Notes: generated by a model from the sequence alone, not told the origin. A stretch of 64,000 bases of DNA from Marinobacter pelagius (GCF_900114925.1 NZ_FOUR01000002.1:496001-560000); one strand, 5' to 3'; shown: positions 36,518-45,775, counted from the first letter of the stretch. Numbers and translations are program-made.

Positions 36518-36691
36518 GGGGTCTGAAGAAAGCCTTCTTCTGACCCCAACTTGGACGAAAACTCCAAGGCTAGACTGAAATTGGGGTCAGATGAAGGCTT
36601 TCATCAGACCCCTGAGCCAGGCCCCACTTTTCGGTCTAACCCCAGAGTTCTCGTCCAAATCGGGGTCAGATGAAAGCTTTCATCAGACCCC
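36518..36691. repeat. REP-like hairpins between the ATL and AmpG-type genes
   Basis: Copies at 36518-36547, 36583-36612 and 36662-36691. Between the last two lies a decayed fragment around 36628-36643. The last copy overlaps the 3' end of the permease gene, whose stop is at 36683. Confidence 0.85.
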
Positions 36692-38005
36692 ACGTTCCGC
36701 CTCTGCCCCGGGCGCCAAGGCATCCAGCCGCTCCCCACGACTCATCAGGAATAGCACCAACATAATCGCCGGTATCCCCATAATCGCGGAGATGGTAAAG
36801 AACTCCGCATACCCGAAGTCCGCCACCACAATCCCGGAAAACCCGCCCAGGAACTTGCCCGGCAACGTCATCAGCGAACTGAACAACGCATACTGCGTCG
36901 CAGTAAACGAAGCACTCGTCATACTCGACAACCAGGCAATCAACGCCACGTTGGCAATCCCGCCACTCAGGTTATCGGCACTGACCACCACCGCCAGGGT
37001 GACAATATCCGGAGGATACTGCGCGAGAAACACAAACAACAGGTTGGTCGCCGCGGTCATGATCGCGCCGGCCAAGAGGATCTTACGCACGCCGTAACGC
37101 ACCACCAGAACACCACCAACCAGGGAGCCGGCGATGGTCATGAAGAAGCCGAAGATTTTGGTGACATCCGCCACCTGGGTCTTGGAGAAGCCCATGAAAT
37201 CCAGGTAGAAGGGATTGGCCATCACACCCATGGCGATATCGGAGATCCGGTACACGGCCACCAGCACCAGAATCGCCACGGCCAACTCCCGGTACCGGCG
37301 GAAGAAATCCAGGAAGGGTCCCGCCACAGCCGCATAGAACCATCCGGCCATCCGTGCCAGGCGCGGGGACAGGTGGCTCCGCTTCGCCGCCTCATCTTGG
37401 ATTTTGTGGGCAATATCCGCCGCCGCAGCAAAATGATTGACCTGCGGCTCCCGGGCGATCAGCACGGTCAGCACGCCAACGCCCACCAGCGCCGCCATCA
37501 CCTCGTAGGACACCTGCCAGGACCAGAACTCTGCCAGGTACAGGGCCCCCGCCCCGGCCACCAGCAACGCCAGCCGGTAACCAAAAATGTAGGTCGCCGC
37601 CAGCGCCGCCTGCAGCCGTTCCTCGGCAATCTCGATCCGGTAGGCATCGATGCCGATATCTTGGGTCGCCGAGGAAAACGCCACCAGCAGACCACACCAG
37701 GCCATCAGTTCGGGATTCACCGTGGCATCAACCTGGGCCATCAGGTATAGCCCGGTGGCAATGCCCGCCTGGGCCAGCAGAATCCAGCTCCGGCGTTTGC
37801 CGAACACCCGGTCCAGCACCGGCAGTTTCAGGCGATCCACCACCGGCGCCCAGAAGACCTTGATCGAATAGGTGATCCCCAGCCAGCTGAAGAATCCGAT
37901 GGTGGCGGTCTCCACGCCCACATCCGCCAGCCGCGCATTCAGGGTGGAAAACACCAGCAGGAATGGCAGGCCCGCCGAGAAACCCAGGAACAGCAGGGCA
38001 ATCAC
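36683..38005 (-). CDS. AmpG-like muropeptide permease (MFS)
   Basis: This protein of 440 residues from a GTG start has about twelve to fourteen helices. The first segment LLFLGFSAGLPFLLVFSTL aligns with AmpG, which imports anhydromuropeptides for cell-wall recycling. The motif SATQDIGIDAYRIE (near 110) is also of that family. The GTG at 38005 has no ribosome site. A perfect GGAGG lies at 38080-38076, right after the yajQ stop, and the frame is open from there without any ATG, GTG or TTG. The encoded stretch (STRWALVRDTLYTYTRWQ) resembles the AmpG cytosolic N-tail, so translation may truly begin at an ATC (38068) or ATT (38074). Confidence 0.85.
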   Translation of the reverse strand: MIALLFLGFSAGLPFLLVFSTLNARLADVGVETATIGFFSWLGITYSIKVFWAPVVDRLKLPVLDRVFGKRRSWILLAQAGIATGLYLMAQVDATVNPELMAWCGLLVAFSSATQDIGIDAYRIEIAEERLQAALAATYIFGYRLALLVAGAGALYLAEFWSWQVSYEVMAALVGVGVLTVLIAREPQVNHFAAAADIAHKIQDEAAKRSHLSPRLARMAGWFYAAVAGPFLDFFRRYRELAVAILVLVAVYRISDIAMGVMANPFYLDFMGFSKTQVADVTKIFGFFMTIAGSLVGGVLVVRYGVRKILLAGAIMTAATNLLFVFLAQYPPDIVTLAVVVSADNLSGGIANVALIAWLSSMTSASFTATQYALFSSLMTLPGKFLGGFSGIVVADFGYAEFFTISAIMGIPAIMLVLFLMSRGERLDALAPGAEAERGV

Positions 38006-38065
38006 CTGCCAGCGGGTGTAGGTGTATAGCGTGTCCCGGACCAGGGCCCAGCGGGTGGAGAAAAG

Positions 38066-38080
38066 GATAGGAATGCCTCC
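38066..38080 (-). promoter_or_regulatory. Ribosome site without a standard start codon
   Basis: On the minus strand GGAGG (38080-38076) is followed 7 bases later by ATC (38068-38066) in the AmpG-type frame; ATT lies at 38074-38072. No usual start codon is within reach of this site. Either a rare start codon or a base difference is involved. Confidence 0.5.
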
Positions 38081-38083
38081 GGA

Positions 38084-38566
38084 TCAGTCGCGGAAGTTAT
38101 TGAACTGCAGCGGAATATCCAGCTCGGCTTCCTTGAGCATGGCAATCGCCACCTGCAGATCGTCTCGCTTCTTGCCGGTCACCCGGACCTTGTCGCCCTG
38201 GATGCTGGCCTGGACCTTCATCTTCTGGTCCTTGATCATTTTGACGATCTTCTTGGCCTTGTCAGTCTCGATACCCTGCTTGAGGGTGAAATGCTGCTTC
38301 ACCAGCTTGCCGGCCTTGGAGTCGCCTTCCTCCGCCAGCGCCCGGGTATCGATGTTGCGCTTGGCAAACGCCATCCGCAGCATGTCCCTCAACTGCTCCA
38401 GCTGGAACTCCTGCTCGGCGCTGATGGTGATGCGCTCGCCCTCCAGCTCAATATCCGCCTCCACGTTCTTGAAGTCCCACCGGTTACCCAGCTCCCGCTT
38501 GGCCTGATCCACCGCATTTGTGACTTCGTGCATATCTATTTCAGAAACTATGTCAAAAGAGGGCAT
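38084..38566 (-). CDS. yajQ: YajQ family nucleotide-binding protein
   Basis: This 160-residue protein begins [21 protein letters not shown], the conserved start of YajQ, and keeps [13 protein letters not shown] and [12 protein letters not shown]. Members bind cyclic di-GMP or other nucleotides. The ATG at 38566 has GGAG 10 bases upstream; the one at 38575 lies too close to it. Its stop touches the ribosome site of the AmpG-type gene, so the two may be translationally coupled. A REC-GGDEF-like protein is encoded divergently next door. Confidence 0.92.
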   Translation of the reverse strand: MPSFDIVSEIDMHEVTNAVDQAKRELGNRWDFKNVEADIELEGERITISAEQEFQLEQLRDMLRMAFAKRNIDTRALAEEGDSKAGKLVKQHFTLKQGIETDKAKKIVKMIKDQKMKVQASIQGDKVRVTGKKRDDLQVAIAMLKEAELDIPLQFNNFRD

Positions 38567-38630
38567 GGTCGTCATTCTCCAAAATCTGGCAGAAGTATAA
38601 TGGCAAATAGTTCGGGGCGATGGGCCTGCC

Positions 38631-38775
38631 GGGGTCTGATGAAGACTTTCATCTGACCCCAACTTAGCGGGTCACTCCAAAATGGGGTCAGAAGAAAGCG
38701 TTCTTCAGACCCCAGGTGCAAGCCCGCGAGCTCAAGTCCAACTCCGGGGTCTGAAGAAATCCTTCTTCTGACCCC
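38631..38775. repeat. REP-like hairpins upstream of yajQ
   Basis: Copies at 38631-38660, 38684-38713 and 38746-38775, alternating in orientation, lie between divergent yajQ and the REC-GGDEF gene. Confidence 0.9.
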
Positions 38776-38876
38776 AGCTTGACGGCCCGAGCTCGACAGC
38801 CCCGATTCATGCCGAGGATCATACCAAGCCCCGGCAGACACCGCATCTGACAATGGACTGGTAAGAAGTAGACGCT

Positions 38877-39848
38877 ATGCCAAACCTGGACCTACCCATT
38901 CTCGTCGTCGATGACGCCAAGTTCAGCAGTATGGTGGTTGGACGCACCCTGCGAAATGCCGGTTATCGAGACATACGCGTGGCCAACAACGCCCCCGCCG
39001 CCCTCGAAATGATCGAGCAGCGGCCGGTGAGCGTGCTGATCGCCGACTGGCTGATGCCGGAAATGGACGGCCTGGCGCTGACGGACCAGGTGCGGCAGCA
39101 GGACGAACAGGCCAACCGCTACACCTATGTGATCCTGCTCACCGCCCGGGAAGGCGTGGAAGCCTTGTCAGAGGCCTTCGACCGGGGCGTGGACGACTTC
39201 ATCTGCAAATCGGACATGACCAAGCAGCTGATCCCCCGGATCTTCGCCGCCGACCGCATGGCCGACCGCCAGAACACCCTGCTGCGGGCCAACGCCTTGC
39301 TGATCGAGAACAACCGGGCGCTGGAGTCCACCAACATCATCGACCAGGAAACCGGCCTGTGTAACCACAAATACGCCCGTGACCGCCTGGACAAAACCCT
39401 GCGCCACGCCGAAGCCCGGGGCGGCGCCGCCGCTTACGTCCTGTGCGGCATCCGCAACTGGCAGGACCTGAGCCGCAAGCACCCGCCATCAGTGATGCGC
39501 GAACTGGCCACCGGCATCGCCCGCCGCCTGAAATCCCTGGTCCGCCCCATCGATGTGCTGTGTCGCGTAGGTGACAACCAGTTCGCCCTGGTTGCCTACG
39601 TCCCGAACCGCGAACACTGCACCGCCACCACCTTCCGGCGCATCTTTGACGGCATCAACCACAAAGCCCTGAAAACCTCCGTCGGCTACATCTCCGTAGA
39701 AGCCGGCATGGTCCTCTGCCGCGCTGACGCCAGCACAGGCTCTCCCTCCGTCCATGATATGGAGCGCACCGCCATGGAGGGGCTGATGACGGCCTATGAA
39801 ACGCGGCGGTTCACCGAAATTTCGCCCAGGGCGCTGCAGGCAGGCTAA
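38877..39848 (+). CDS. Response regulator with degenerate GGDEF domain
   Basis: This 323-residue protein has an N-terminal receiver (residues 5-130) with acidic pocket Asp-12/13 and phospho-acceptor Asp-57 in LIADWLMPEMDG. A GGDEF-like C-terminal domain starts DQETGLCNHKYARDRLDKTL (about 155). The signature loop reads RVGDNQFAL (near 228) rather than GG(D/E)EF, so diguanylate cyclase activity is doubtful; it may act as a binding or docking domain. No histidine kinase is adjacent. yajQ lies divergently upstream. Confidence 0.87.
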   Translation: MPNLDLPILVVDDAKFSSMVVGRTLRNAGYRDIRVANNAPAALEMIEQRPVSVLIADWLMPEMDGLALTDQVRQQDEQANRYTYVILLTAREGVEALSEAFDRGVDDFICKSDMTKQLIPRIFAADRMADRQNTLLRANALLIENNRALESTNIIDQETGLCNHKYARDRLDKTLRHAEARGGAAAYVLCGIRNWQDLSRKHPPSVMRELATGIARRLKSLVRPIDVLCRVGDNQFALVAYVPNREHCTATTFRRIFDGINHKALKTSVGYISVEAGMVLCRADASTGSPSVHDMERTAMEGLMTAYETRRFTEISPRALQAG

Positions 39849-39869
39849 CTGGAAGCTGATGCCCCCCCA

Positions 39870-40074
39870 GGGGTCTGATGAAAGCCTTCATCTGACCCCA
39901 ACTTAGACCGCACACCCGAAGCCGAAAAAGGGGTCAGAAGAAAGCGTTCTTCAGACCCCGACTTCACACATCCCAACTCCACCCCAGGGGTCTGAAGAAT
40001 TCATTCTTCTGACCCCAAGTTAGATCGAGCCCCAAAGCTAAAAAGGGGTCAGAAGAAGGCTTTCTTCAGACCCC
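39870..40074. repeat. REP-like hairpins, two inverted pairs
   Basis: Copies at 39870-39899, 39930-39959, 39987-40016 and 40045-40074 make two tandem pairs. They occupy the first half of a 530-base gene-free interval. Confidence 0.92.
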
Positions 40075-40128
40075 ATGTTCACTCCCAAAAAACAATCCGT
40101 AACACTGAGACACAACTCACAAACAGAC

Positions 40129-40305
40129 ATGTCGATAGGAAATACGTACTCTAAAACCGTGGATTCAAGCAGTATCCCCCATGGCGGAGGAGCCGTGCAG
40201 TACCTCCGCCGCCATATGGGCGATGAGTTCACAGGATTAACGAATTTTTTCAGGCACTTTCGTTCTTTCCTTGTTTTCAGGCCAGCTTTTTAGCTGGCCT
40301 TTTTA
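40129..40305 (+). ncRNA. Candidate small RNA with GGA motifs and terminator
   Basis: Between the repeats and the AraC gene lies a region with no convincing reading frame. It has a strong stem GGCGGAGG/CCTCCGCC (40183-40190 / 40203-40210), several exposed GGA motifs (ATAGGAAA, GTGGATT, GGAGGAG, ACAGGATT) and an intrinsic terminator. GGA-rich hairpins are typical of CsrA/RsmA-binding RNAs. I see no clear promoter or GacA site, so this is only a candidate. Confidence 0.3.
40279..40305 (+). terminator. Rho-independent terminator
   Basis: The 9-bp stem AGGCCAGCT/AGCTGGCCT with a TTTT loop is followed by five T. No protein gene ends just upstream, which raises the small-RNA idea. Confidence 0.8.
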
Positions 40306-40379
40306 TTTGGCCTGAGCCCCTCCCTGCTTCTCCTGTATACTCGGCATCAAACGACTACAACAACGCCGTGCCGTAAACC

Positions 40380-41399
40380 ATGACAAGTCCCGGAACCGTC
40401 TCCGTCGCCGCCCTGCGCCAATACGTCCGTGCCGCCGAAGCCTCGGGCATCGATATCCGCCCTCTCATCGCCCTTGCCGGGCTGGATCCCGCCATCCTGG
40501 AAACCGATGACGGTCGCATCAACGGCGAGCAGTTCCAGAGCTTTATCCGCCAGCTGGTCGAGCTGGCAAATAACCCCATCCTCGGCCTGGAAACCGGCGA
40601 TTTCGTGCAACCGGGCTCCTACAGCGTACTCGGCTACATCACCATGAGCTGCTCCACCCTGGGTGAGGCGATCGCCCGGATTGCCCCATTTGAAAAACTT
40701 GTTGGCGACATGGGCACTACCCGACTCTCCATGCACGGCGATACCCTCAAACTTACGTGGAACTGCAACTACGACGATCCGCTGGTGCGCCCGCACCTGG
40801 TGGATAACGTGTTCGCCTCCTGGATCAACTACGCCCGCTGGCTGGCAGATGACACCACCACCGCGCCAACTGCCGTCCAACTACGCCGGCAATCTCCCGG
40901 CCAAAAGCTGGAAGCCGCCTATCAGGACCGCTGGCGCTGCCCCGTGACTTTCAAAGCGGAAGAAGACTGCATTACCCTACCCAAAGCCCTGCTGGACACC
41001 CGCCTGCGCCAGCCCGACCCCCTGCTCCGCAAAACCCTGGAGGCCCATGCCCTCATCCAGCTTGCCTCGCTGGAGACGGGCGACGACCTCATTTCAAAGG
41101 TGAAACACAGCATCCAGCAACAACTCAACCACGGCATCACCCGCCAGGACCTGGTCGCCGAAGACCTCGGCCTCACCAGCCGCACCCTGCAACGGAAACT
41201 CAGCCAGGAAGGCGTGTCCTACCAGCGGCTGCTGGATGAAGTGCGGCAACAAATGGCGGAGGATTACCTGCGGAACACAGATATGGCGATACCGGATATT
41301 GCACTGAGGCTGGGATATAGCGAAACCACCTCGTTTCACCGGAAGTTCAAGGCAGTGGTGGGGAAGACGCCAGGGGAGTTTCGGCGTGGGGAATCGTGA
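40380..41399 (+). CDS. AraC-family regulator with Arabinose_bd-type N-terminus
   Basis: This 339-residue regulator has an N-terminal domain (residues about 20-215) like the OruR/Arabinose_bd group (IDIRPLIALAGLDPAILETD at the start) and a C-terminal AraC DNA-binding domain. That domain has two helix-turn-helices, the second in DIALRLGYSETTSFHRKFKAVVGKTPGEFR (about 308-337). The target and effector are unknown; neighbours are argG and an unrelated REC protein, giving no clue. REP-like repeats follow directly after the stop. Confidence 0.9.
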   Translation: MTSPGTVSVAALRQYVRAAEASGIDIRPLIALAGLDPAILETDDGRINGEQFQSFIRQLVELANNPILGLETGDFVQPGSYSVLGYITMSCSTLGEAIARIAPFEKLVGDMGTTRLSMHGDTLKLTWNCNYDDPLVRPHLVDNVFASWINYARWLADDTTTAPTAVQLRRQSPGQKLEAAYQDRWRCPVTFKAEEDCITLPKALLDTRLRQPDPLLRKTLEAHALIQLASLETGDDLISKVKHSIQQQLNHGITRQDLVAEDLGLTSRTLQRKLSQEGVSYQRLLDEVRQQMAEDYLRNTDMAIPDIALRLGYSETTSFHRKFKAVVGKTPGEFRRGES

Positions 41400-41403
41400 G
41401 GAT

Positions 41404-41612
41404 GGGGTCAGATGAACGGAGTTCATCAGACCCCGGAGTAACTCAGGGGTCTGAAGAAAACCTTCTTCTGACCCCAACTTAGACTCAACGCCAAAGCAAA
41501 AACATAAAAAAGGGGTCAGAAGAAAGCTTTCTTCAGACCCCCGGTGCCAAGGGGCTACCCCGGCATTTGGCGCATAACTCTGGGGTCTGATGAACTCCGT
41601 TCATCTGACCCC
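41404..41612. repeat. REP-like hairpins between the AraC gene and argG
   Basis: Copies at 41404-41434, 41446-41475, 41512-41541 and 41582-41612. The two outer copies have 31 bases with a CTCCG/CGGAG tip. They sit between convergent genes. Confidence 0.92.
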
Positions 41613-41632
41613 GTCTTCACGTCAACCTTAAC

Positions 41633-42844
41633 TCAGAGCTTCCGCCCCTTGCTCGCCGCAATCCGCAACCGCAATGCATTCAGCTTGATAAAGCCTTCCG
41701 CATCCTTCTGATCATACGCACCCTGATCTTCCTCAAAGGTCGCGATCTTCTCGTCGAACAGGGAATCGTCGGACTTCCGGCCAACCACGTCCACGTTGCC
41801 CTTGTACAGCTTCAGGCGGACGGTACCGTTGACGTATTCCTGGGTGTTGTCGATCAGCGCCTGCAGAGCCTCACGCTCCGGGGACCACCAGTAACCGTTG
41901 TAGATCACCTCGGCGTAGCGCGGCATGATGCTGTCTTTCAGGTGCGCCACTTCCCGGTCCAGGGTGATGGACTCGATGGCACGGTGGGCACGCAGCATGA
42001 TGGTGCCGCCCGGGGTTTCATAACAGCCGCGGGACTTCATGCCCACATAACGGTTCTCGACAATGTCGATCCGGCCGATGCCATTGGCGCCGCCCACCTT
42101 GTTCAGGTGCTCCAGAACCTCGTGGGGCTTCATCTCCTGACCATCGACGGCGACGATGTCACCCTTCTCATAAGTCAGCTCGATGTAGGTCGGCTTGTCC
42201 GGGGCGTTCTCCGGAGCCACGCTCCAGCGCCACATGTCTTCCTCGGCTTCCGCCCAGGGATCTTCCAGGTTGATGCCTTCGTAGGAGATGTGCAGCAAGT
42301 TGGCATCCATGGAGTACGGGCTCTTGCCCTTCTTCTTCTCCACCGGAATGTTGCGCTCGTCACAATAGGCCATCAGCTTCTCGCGGGAATTCAGGTCCCA
42401 CTCACGCCAGGGCGCAATCACCTTCACACCCGGCTTCAGCGCGTAGGCACCCAGCTCGAAACGCACTTGGTCGTTACCCTTGCCGGTGGCGCCGTGGGAG
42501 ATGGCATCGGCACCGGTCTCGTTGGCAATCTCGATCAGACGACGCGAAATCAGCGGGCGGGCAATGGAAGTACCCAACAGGTACTCACCTTCATAAACGG
42601 TGTTGGCGCGGAACATCGGGAACACATAATCGCGCACAAACTCCTCGCGCAGATCCTCGATGTAAATCTCCTTCACGCCCAGCGCTTCCGCCTTCGCACG
42701 CGCCGGCTCCACTTCCTCGCCCTGGCCGATGTCGGCAGTGAACGTCACCACCTCACAGTTATAGGTATCCTGCAACCACCGCACGATAACGGAAGTATCC
42801 AGGCCACCGGAATAGGCCAGAACCACCTTTTTAATATCAGACAT
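41633..42844 (-). CDS. argG: Argininosuccinate synthase
   Basis: This 403-residue enzyme joins citrulline and aspartate using ATP in arginine synthesis. It begins [21 protein letters not shown], with the PP-loop [23 protein letters not shown] (near 115) and the [10 protein letters not shown] segment (near 275) are conserved. It stands alone, with REP-like repeats both before and after. No ArgR box was clear upstream. Confidence 0.98.
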   Translation of the reverse strand: MSDIKKVVLAYSGGLDTSVIVRWLQDTYNCEVVTFTADIGQGEEVEPARAKAEALGVKEIYIEDLREEFVRDYVFPMFRANTVYEGEYLLGTSIARPLISRRLIEIANETGADAISHGATGKGNDQVRFELGAYALKPGVKVIAPWREWDLNSREKLMAYCDERNIPVEKKKGKSPYSMDANLLHISYEGINLEDPWAEAEEDMWRWSVAPENAPDKPTYIELTYEKGDIVAVDGQEMKPHEVLEHLNKVGGANGIGRIDIVENRYVGMKSRGCYETPGGTIMLRAHRAIESITLDREVAHLKDSIMPRYAEVIYNGYWWSPEREALQALIDNTQEYVNGTVRLKLYKGNVDVVGRKSDDSLFDEKIATFEEDQGAYDQKDAEGFIKLNALRLRIAASKGRKL

Positions 42845-42938
42845 GCCCTTGCTCCAGACTGAACAGAATGGATGTGTTGAAAAGAAGAGCGATATTGTAC
42901 GGAAGTGCGGGAGGAAAGGCTATTGGGCGACGCGCACA

Positions 42939-43148
42939 GGGGTCTGATGAAAGCCTTCATCTGACCCCAACTTCAATCCAACTCACGGGCCTCAGTCTAA
43001 CTTGGGGTCAGAAGAAAGTGTTCTTCAGACCCCTGTGCTATGCCCCAACTCTCAACCAGAAATCTAACTCGGGGTCAGAAGAAAGCGTTCTTCAGACCCC
43101 AGTGCCAAGGTCTAAGATGGGGTCAGATGAAGGCTTTCATCAGACCCC
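42939..43148. repeat. REP-like hairpins between sbcB and argG
   Basis: Copies at 42939-42968, 43004-43033, 43071-43100 and 43119-43148. The last three share the A-type orientation, so this cluster is not a simple set of inverted pairs. Confidence 0.92.
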
Positions 43149-43172
43149 TGTGCATGAGACCCCTTTGCGCCA

Positions 43173-44621
43173 TCACACATAAGGAATCAACGATTCCCCA
43201 TAAAAATGCAACTCTTCCAGAACATGCCGCTTCTCCGGCGTCAGTCCCGGATCCGCCGCCAGTCGCTGCAGGTCCTGGGCATAGGCCTCCAGCGACCGCC
43301 AGCCCTTCTTCGGATGCATCAGCCGCTCGGAGCGGAACTGTTCCCAGCGCTCCATCTCCTCCCCGATCAGGGTGTTCGGGTAATTCCGGGCGCGATAACG
43401 GAACAGCATCTCCTGCAGCCGATCATCCTCAAACCGCACTTCCTGTTCCCCCAGCGTTTCCACCGGCTGGCTCAAAAGCCAATTCAGTTTCTCCCGGTCG
43501 GTCTTGCTGATAAACCCGCCGGCATAGAGCTGCTCATCCGGATCCGTCAGATCACTACCCTCAAAATCCTGGTCAAACGCCTGGGCAATGCGGGCCGGAA
43601 GATCCGGCGCCTTGCGTAGCTTGGCCAGGTTAGCACGCAATACATCGCCATCCAGTTCAAGCTCCGCCAACCGCTCGGCAGATAGCGTGGACAACATATT
43701 CGCCGGCGCCAGCACCGGACACTTGTTCAGCTGCACACCCTTGAGAGGGAACCGGCTCACGCCCTCGCCCAACTCCGCCTGGGAAGTAAACACCCGCTCA
43801 CGAATCTGCTCCGGGGTGGCCGCTATCAGCTCGTCCGGATCTTCCCGCAAGTCATAAACAACCACCAGATTCTTGTTGGAAGGATGCTCCGCCACCGGCG
43901 CCACCAGCGCGCAACAACCACGGCTGGCCGGGTACTTGGCGGAGATATGGAACACCGGCTTCATGGTGCCGGTATCCAGCATCTGCCGGGCCGAGTGCTT
44001 GTCCTTGTGCTGCAGCACAAAGTCGAACAGCTTGGGCTGCTTCTCCTTGATCAGCTTGGCAACGGCAATGGTCGCTTCCACATCCGACATGGCATCGTGA
44101 GCGCTCTCGTGAGCAATGCCATTGGCCACCGTCAGCTCCTCCAGTTTGAAACTGGGGCTGCCGTCTTCCTTCTTCGGCCAGTTGATACCCTCGGGGCGCA
44201 GGGCATAGGTCAGCCGCACCATATCGATGATGTCCCAGCGGGAATTCCCGTTCTGCCATTCCCGGGCGTAGGGATCACGCAGGTTCCGATAGAGCGTGTG
44301 CCGCGTCACCTCATCATCAAAGCGCAGGCTGTTATATCCGACCACGCAAGTCCCCGGCTGGCTGAATGCCTCATTGATCTGTGCAATGAACTCGGCCTCC
44401 GGAAAGCCCTCTTCCACCGCTTTCTGGGGCGTAATCCCGGTAATCAGGCAGGCTTCCGGTGAAGGCAGGTAATCGTCCGCCGGCTTGCAGTAGATCACCA
44501 GCGGATCCTCGATAATATTCAGATCCGCATCCGTCCGAACCCCGGCAAACTGTGCAGGCCGGTCATGCACCGGATCGACACCAAAGGTTTCGTAATCGTG
44601 CCAGTAGAACGAACGGATCAA
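43173..44621 (-). CDS. sbcB: Exodeoxyribonuclease I
   Basis: This 482-residue 3'-5' single-strand DNA exonuclease has the DEDD catalytic start FYWHDYETFGVDP (Asp-9/Glu-11 type), VGYNSLRFDDEVTRHTLYRN (near 103) and an HDAMSDVEATIAVAKLI exonuclease III motif (near 178). The SH3-like and C-terminal ExoI domains follow. It acts in recombination and mismatch repair. It is a single gene with repeats on both sides. Confidence 0.96.
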   Translation of the reverse strand: MIRSFYWHDYETFGVDPVHDRPAQFAGVRTDADLNIIEDPLVIYCKPADDYLPSPEACLITGITPQKAVEEGFPEAEFIAQINEAFSQPGTCVVGYNSLRFDDEVTRHTLYRNLRDPYAREWQNGNSRWDIIDMVRLTYALRPEGINWPKKEDGSPSFKLEELTVANGIAHESAHDAMSDVEATIAVAKLIKEKQPKLFDFVLQHKDKHSARQMLDTGTMKPVFHISAKYPASRGCCALVAPVAEHPSNKNLVVVYDLREDPDELIAATPEQIRERVFTSQAELGEGVSRFPLKGVQLNKCPVLAPANMLSTLSAERLAELELDGDVLRANLAKLRKAPDLPARIAQAFDQDFEGSDLTDPDEQLYAGGFISKTDREKLNWLLSQPVETLGEQEVRFEDDRLQEMLFRYRARNYPNTLIGEEMERWEQFRSERLMHPKKGWRSLEAYAQDLQRLAADPGLTPEKRHVLEELHFYGESLIPYV

Positions 44622-44689
44622 GGGGAGACTCCTGGTAATTTGAATAATGGCCGGAGTTTAGAATGAACAAGGGGTGCGAGACAAACGAA

Positions 44690-44786
44690 GGGGTCAGATG
44701 AAACCTTTCATCAGACCCCAGTGCCAAAGCCAATCTCCCGGGCGATCCCTAACTCAGGGGTCTGAAGAACTCGTTCTTCTGACCCC
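44690..44786. repeat. REP-like hairpin pair between vapC and sbcB
   Basis: Inverted copies at 44690-44719 and 44757-44786. The second ends 4 bases before the vapC stop codon. Confidence 0.9.
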
Positions 44787-44789
44787 AAC

Positions 44790-45191
44790 TTAATTCTCCC
44801 CCAAAGCCGCCTTGAGCCCCAGATGCTCAACAAAAGGAACAAAGTCCCGATCGAGAAACAGCAGAGGCAGTCCCTCCTCAATGCAGAACGTCGCAATGAT
44901 CACATCGGCAGTTTTTCGGATCGTAATACCTTTTTTCCGCAATGCCCGGTAATTCTCAGCACACTTTTCGGCCTTTGCTTTGCCGAACATTTCGTACTGA
45001 ACCAAAGTAAGCAGGCTTTGCCGGGTTCTCTGGTAATCCCTGTCGCTGCGAATGCCCTGGAGGATTTCAAGAAATATGAGATCGCCTATCGCAACCGATC
45101 CCTTGATAATAGAAGCATCCAACAGATCGGTCTGCGGGTTCTGGACACCGTTGAAATAATCAATCCAGACACTGGTATCCACCAGAATCAT
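44790..45191 (-). CDS. vapC: VapC-type PIN-domain toxin
   Basis: This 133-residue PIN-domain ribonuclease has the acidic residues of the active site visible: Asp-5 in LVDTSVWIDYF, a Glu in IFLEILQGI (about 42), Asp in TADVIIATFC (about 95) and Asp in LFLDRDFVPF (about 113). It would cleave RNA when freed from VapB. It overlaps the antitoxin gene by 4 bases, the usual arrangement for translational coupling. Confidence 0.9.
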   Translation of the reverse strand: MILVDTSVWIDYFNGVQNPQTDLLDASIIKGSVAIGDLIFLEILQGIRSDRDYQRTRQSLLTLVQYEMFGKAKAEKCAENYRALRKKGITIRKTADVIIATFCIEEGLPLLFLDRDFVPFVEHLGLKAALGEN

Positions 45192-45382
45192 CTGGCGCTC
45201 CGCATTTCATCCAGGTCACCTTCCCACTTGATCTTGCCCCGCAACTTTCGAATTTCCTGCTGCTTGCTCAGCTGTACCAACAGCTTGAGGCCCTTCTCGA
45301 CAGCTTCTTTCTTGGTTTCGCAACCCGATGCCTTCAAAGCTTCGGCCATCAGCTCGTCGTCTATAACAATGTTCGTTCTCAT
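45188..45382 (-). CDS. vapB: VapB-type antitoxin
   Basis: This 64-residue protein begins MRTNIVIDDELMAEALKASG, the ribbon-helix-helix start of VapB (VapB_antitoxin / MazE-like short type), with KKEAVEKGLKLLVQL following. The C-terminus, rich in Trp/Glu/Arg, would wrap VapC. GAGG 7 bases upstream picks the ATG at 45382 over one at 45421. An AT-rich palindrome just ahead is the likely operator. Confidence 0.88.
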   Translation of the reverse strand: MRTNIVIDDELMAEALKASGCETKKEAVEKGLKLLVQLSKQQEIRKLRGKIKWEGDLDEMRSAR

Positions 45383-45390
45383 GCCGCCTC

Positions 45391-45421
45391 TATGTGTATA
45401 AATAAACCTATATATACACAA
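45391..45421 (-). promoter_or_regulatory. vapBC promoter/operator palindrome
   Basis: TGTGTATAAATA and TATATATACACA (45393-45419) form an imperfect inverted repeat directly ahead of vapB, the usual place for VapB-VapC autorepression. It also holds TATAAT-like stretches. Confidence 0.55.
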
Positions 45422-45498
45422 TCTAGCACTTCAAAGGTACCGTCACAATTGACTGCAGTGCGAATAATCACCGTCCCAGGAAACCGGGCCTCCAAGAC

Positions 45499-45528
45499 GG
45501 GGTCAGATGAAAGCCTTCATCAGACCCT
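45499..45528. repeat. REP-like hairpin, single copy with decayed end
   Basis: A copy whose right end is GACCCTA instead of GACCCC, 5 bases from the DUF2442 stop. Confidence 0.85.
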
Positions 45529-45532
45529 ATGT

Positions 45533-45775
45533 TTACGCCGCACTCCGCTTCGCGTCCCGAGACAGCATAGCCTCAATACTCAAGTGGTAATCCAACGCCT
45601 CCCACTCAATACCCGTGCCATCGCAAATGAATCGATACTTGCGAAAATCCGAAATCGAAGCCTGCTCAAGTTCGGGATACCAGGAAACCGGCGTTGAAAT
45701 AACCCGGCCATCTTCCAGTTCCACATGAAGATACCGATCGTCGATATGGACGTCCTTACCTTTTAAACCAGGCAT
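45533..45775 (-). CDS. DUF2442 domain protein
   Basis: This 80-residue protein has a DUF2442 layout: DRYLHVELEDGRVISTPVSWYPEL (about 13-36), then FRFI-type segment and GTGIEWEALDYHLSIEAML (about 54-72), where the last part matches the family's W-E-xx-D-x-D-hs pattern. AGGAG seven bases upstream sets the start at 45775; the frame upstream contains repeat sequence. DUF2442 genes often accompany toxin-like DUF4160 genes, but no partner is seen here. Confidence 0.87.
   Translation of the reverse strand: MPGLKGKDVHIDDRYLHVELEDGRVISTPVSWYPELEQASISDFRKYRFICDGTGIEWEALDYHLSIEAMLSRDAKRSAA

Noticed and set aside
40075..40293. A 72-codon protein in the gap before the AraC gene
   Set aside because: Its end is coded by the terminator hairpin and its start lies in a repeat; no ribosome site is visible.
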